A stretch of 36,410 bases of DNA from the NCBI RefSeq assembly GCF_001896955.1, contig NZ_MKRN01000188.1:1-36410 (forward strand). Direction: 5' to 3'. Made by a program: the position numbers and the translations under genes. Positions 35,243 to 36,410 of the stretch are shown in pieces. Below the pieces are notes generated by a model. It worked only from the letters and a program-made list of their open reading frames with translations, was not told the DNA's origin and did no database searches. The stretch's first letter is position 1, and every line of letters begins with the position of its first letter. Source of the DNA: Nitrobacter sp. 62-13. GTDB lineage: Bacteria; Pseudomonadota; Alphaproteobacteria; Rhizobiales; Xanthobacteraceae.

Positions 35243-36410
35243 ATGAACATCCACGAGTATCAGGCCAAGGCGTTGCTGCGCGAATTCGGCGTGCCGGTCT
35301 CGCGCGGGGTGCCAGTGCTGAAGGCGTCGGAAGCCGAGGCGGCGGCGAACACGCTGGGCGGCCCGGTCTGGGTGGTGAAAAGCCAGATTCATGCGGGCGG
35401 CCGCGGCAAGGGCAAATTCAAGGAAGCCTCCGCCGGAGACAAGGGCGGCGTCCGCCTCGCCAAATCGGTCGCCGAGGTCGGCGAGTTCGCCAAACAGATG
35501 CTCGGGTCCACGCTGGTCACCGCGCAGACCGGAGCCGCCGGCAAGCGGATCAACCGACTCTACATCGAGGAAGGCTCCGACATCGACAAGGAGTTCTATC
35601 TCTCGGCGCTGGTCGACCGCGAGACCTCGCGGGTCGCCTTCGTCGTTTCCACCGAGGGCGGCATGAACATCGAGGACGTCGCTCACAAAACGCCCGAGAA
35701 AATCGTGACCTTCTCGGTCGACCCCGCTACCGGCATCATGGGGCATCACGGCCGCACCGTCGCCAAGGCGCTTGGCCTGACGGGCGACCTCGCCAAGCAG
35801 GCGGACAGGCTGGTCACACAGCTTTATAGCGCCTTCATCGCCAAGGACATGGCGCTTCTGGAGATCAACCCGCTGGTCGTAACCAAGCAGGGCCAGTTGT
35901 GCGTGCTCGACGCCAAGGTGTCGTTCGACGACAATGCGATGTTCCGTCATTCCGACGTGCTGGCGCTGCGTGACGAGACCGAGGAAGATCCCAAGGAAAT
36001 CGAGGCGTCGCGCTTCGATCTGAGCTATGTCGCGCTCGACGGCCAGATCGGCTGCATGGTCAACGGCGCCGGCCTCGCCATGGCGACCATGGACATCATC
36101 AAGCTCTACGGCATGAGCCCAGCGAACTTCCTCGACGTCGGCGGCGGCGCCACCAGGGACAAGGTCGCGGCCGCCTTCAAGATCATTACCGCCGATCCGA
36201 ACGTGAAGGGCATCCTGGTCAACATCTTCGGCGGCATCATGAAATGCGACGTCATTGCCGACGGCGTCGTCGCCGCGGTGAAGCAGGTCGGCCTCAACGT
36301 TCCGCTGGTGGTTCGGCTCGAAGGCACCAACGTCGACGCCGGCAAGAAAATCATTCGCGAGTCCGGCCTCAACGTGCTGTCCGCCGACGATCTCGACGAT
36401 GCCGCGCAGA
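35243..36410 (+). CDS. sucC: Succinyl-CoA synthetase (ADP-forming), beta subunit (3' partial)
   Basis: With SucD it converts succinyl-CoA to succinate with formation of ATP or GTP. 389 codons are visible from the ATG at 35243 (GGAG 9 nt upstream); the usual length is about 398, so only a few residues are cut by the window end. The ATP-grasp domain starts [17 protein letters not shown], with [17 protein letters not shown] and the metal-binding LEINPLVV. The C-terminal domain carries [26 protein letters not shown] and [16 protein letters not shown]. The SucD gene is expected just beyond the window. Confidence 0.97.
   Translation, partial: MNIHEYQAKALLREFGVPVSRGVPVLKASEAEAAANTLGGPVWVVKSQIHAGGRGKGKFKEASAGDKGGVRLAKSVAEVGEFAKQMLGSTLVTAQTGAAGKRINRLYIEEGSDIDKEFYLSALVDRETSRVAFVVSTEGGMNIEDVAHKTPEKIVTFSVDPATGIMGHHGRTVAKALGLTGDLAKQADRLVTQLYSAFIAKDMALLEINPLVVTKQGQLCVLDAKVSFDDNAMFRHSDVLALRDETEEDPKEIEASRFDLSYVALDGQIGCMVNGAGLAMATMDIIKLYGMSPANFLDVGGGATRDKVAAAFKIITADPNVKGILVNIFGGIMKCDVIADGVVAAVKQVGLNVPLVVRLEGTNVDAGKKIIRESGLNVLSADDLDDAAQ

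Overview
The window looks like a chromosomal segment of a high-GC alphaproteobacterium, most likely family Nitrobacteraceae (the Bradyrhizobium / Rhodopseudomonas / Nitrobacter / Afipia group). I infer this from protein sequence character, the hemC-hemD-mitofilin-hemY block, the zapE-mdh-sucC order, the ligase-associated exonuclease/ligase pair, and several dispersed palindromic repeats with a TTCCGAAAACCGG-type core that are common in that family. No database search was possible.

Layout. 1-4350: the 3' part of a secreted isochorismatase-fold protein, a GNAT acetyltransferase, ppa facing folD, then yggU and yggT on the minus strand. 4352-8253: tRNA-Ala(CGC), a classical autotransporter with tandem passenger repeats, and a convergent SDR. 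8433-10381: a TerB-like protein, a small Cys-containing secreted protein, and a roughly 0.95-kb stretch bounded by a decayed tRNA-Thr 3' half and an intact tRNA-Thr(CGT), which looks like the scar of an integrated element. 10519-15292: minus-strand block hemC-hemD-mitofilin-hemY (tetrapyrrole synthesis plus two membrane proteins). 15522-18113: tsaD, gpsA and an EVE-domain protein on the plus strand. 18307-18810: a DUF2059 gene interrupted by an in-frame amber codon. 19005-20963: acs. 21172-23857: an orphan S24-type regulator, DUF952-pyrD (4-nt overlap) and a small two-helix membrane protein. 24005-26769: ATP-dependent DNA ligase and MBL-fold exonuclease, overlapping by 4 nt. 26922-27713: Bax-inhibitor-1 family. 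28024-32060: YbbP/YbbA-like ABC exporter divergent from a TesA-like esterase. 32189-36410: thpR, zapE, mdh and sucC (cut by the window end), leading into the TCA-cycle operon.

Most genes are housekeeping. I did not find a clearly new multi-gene system. The unusual content lies in the repeats and in decay: (i) a palindromic repeat of the same family as the intergenic copies sits in frame inside the DNA ligase, just before its DGE motif, like the Rickettsia palindromic elements; (ii) two unrelated genes end in a TAG codon at the TAGAGC border of such repeats; (iii) the DUF2059 gene has an amber codon with 31 further in-frame codons; (iv) the tRNA-Thr scar; and (v) an isochorismatase-fold protein that seems to keep only the cysteine of its catalytic triad.
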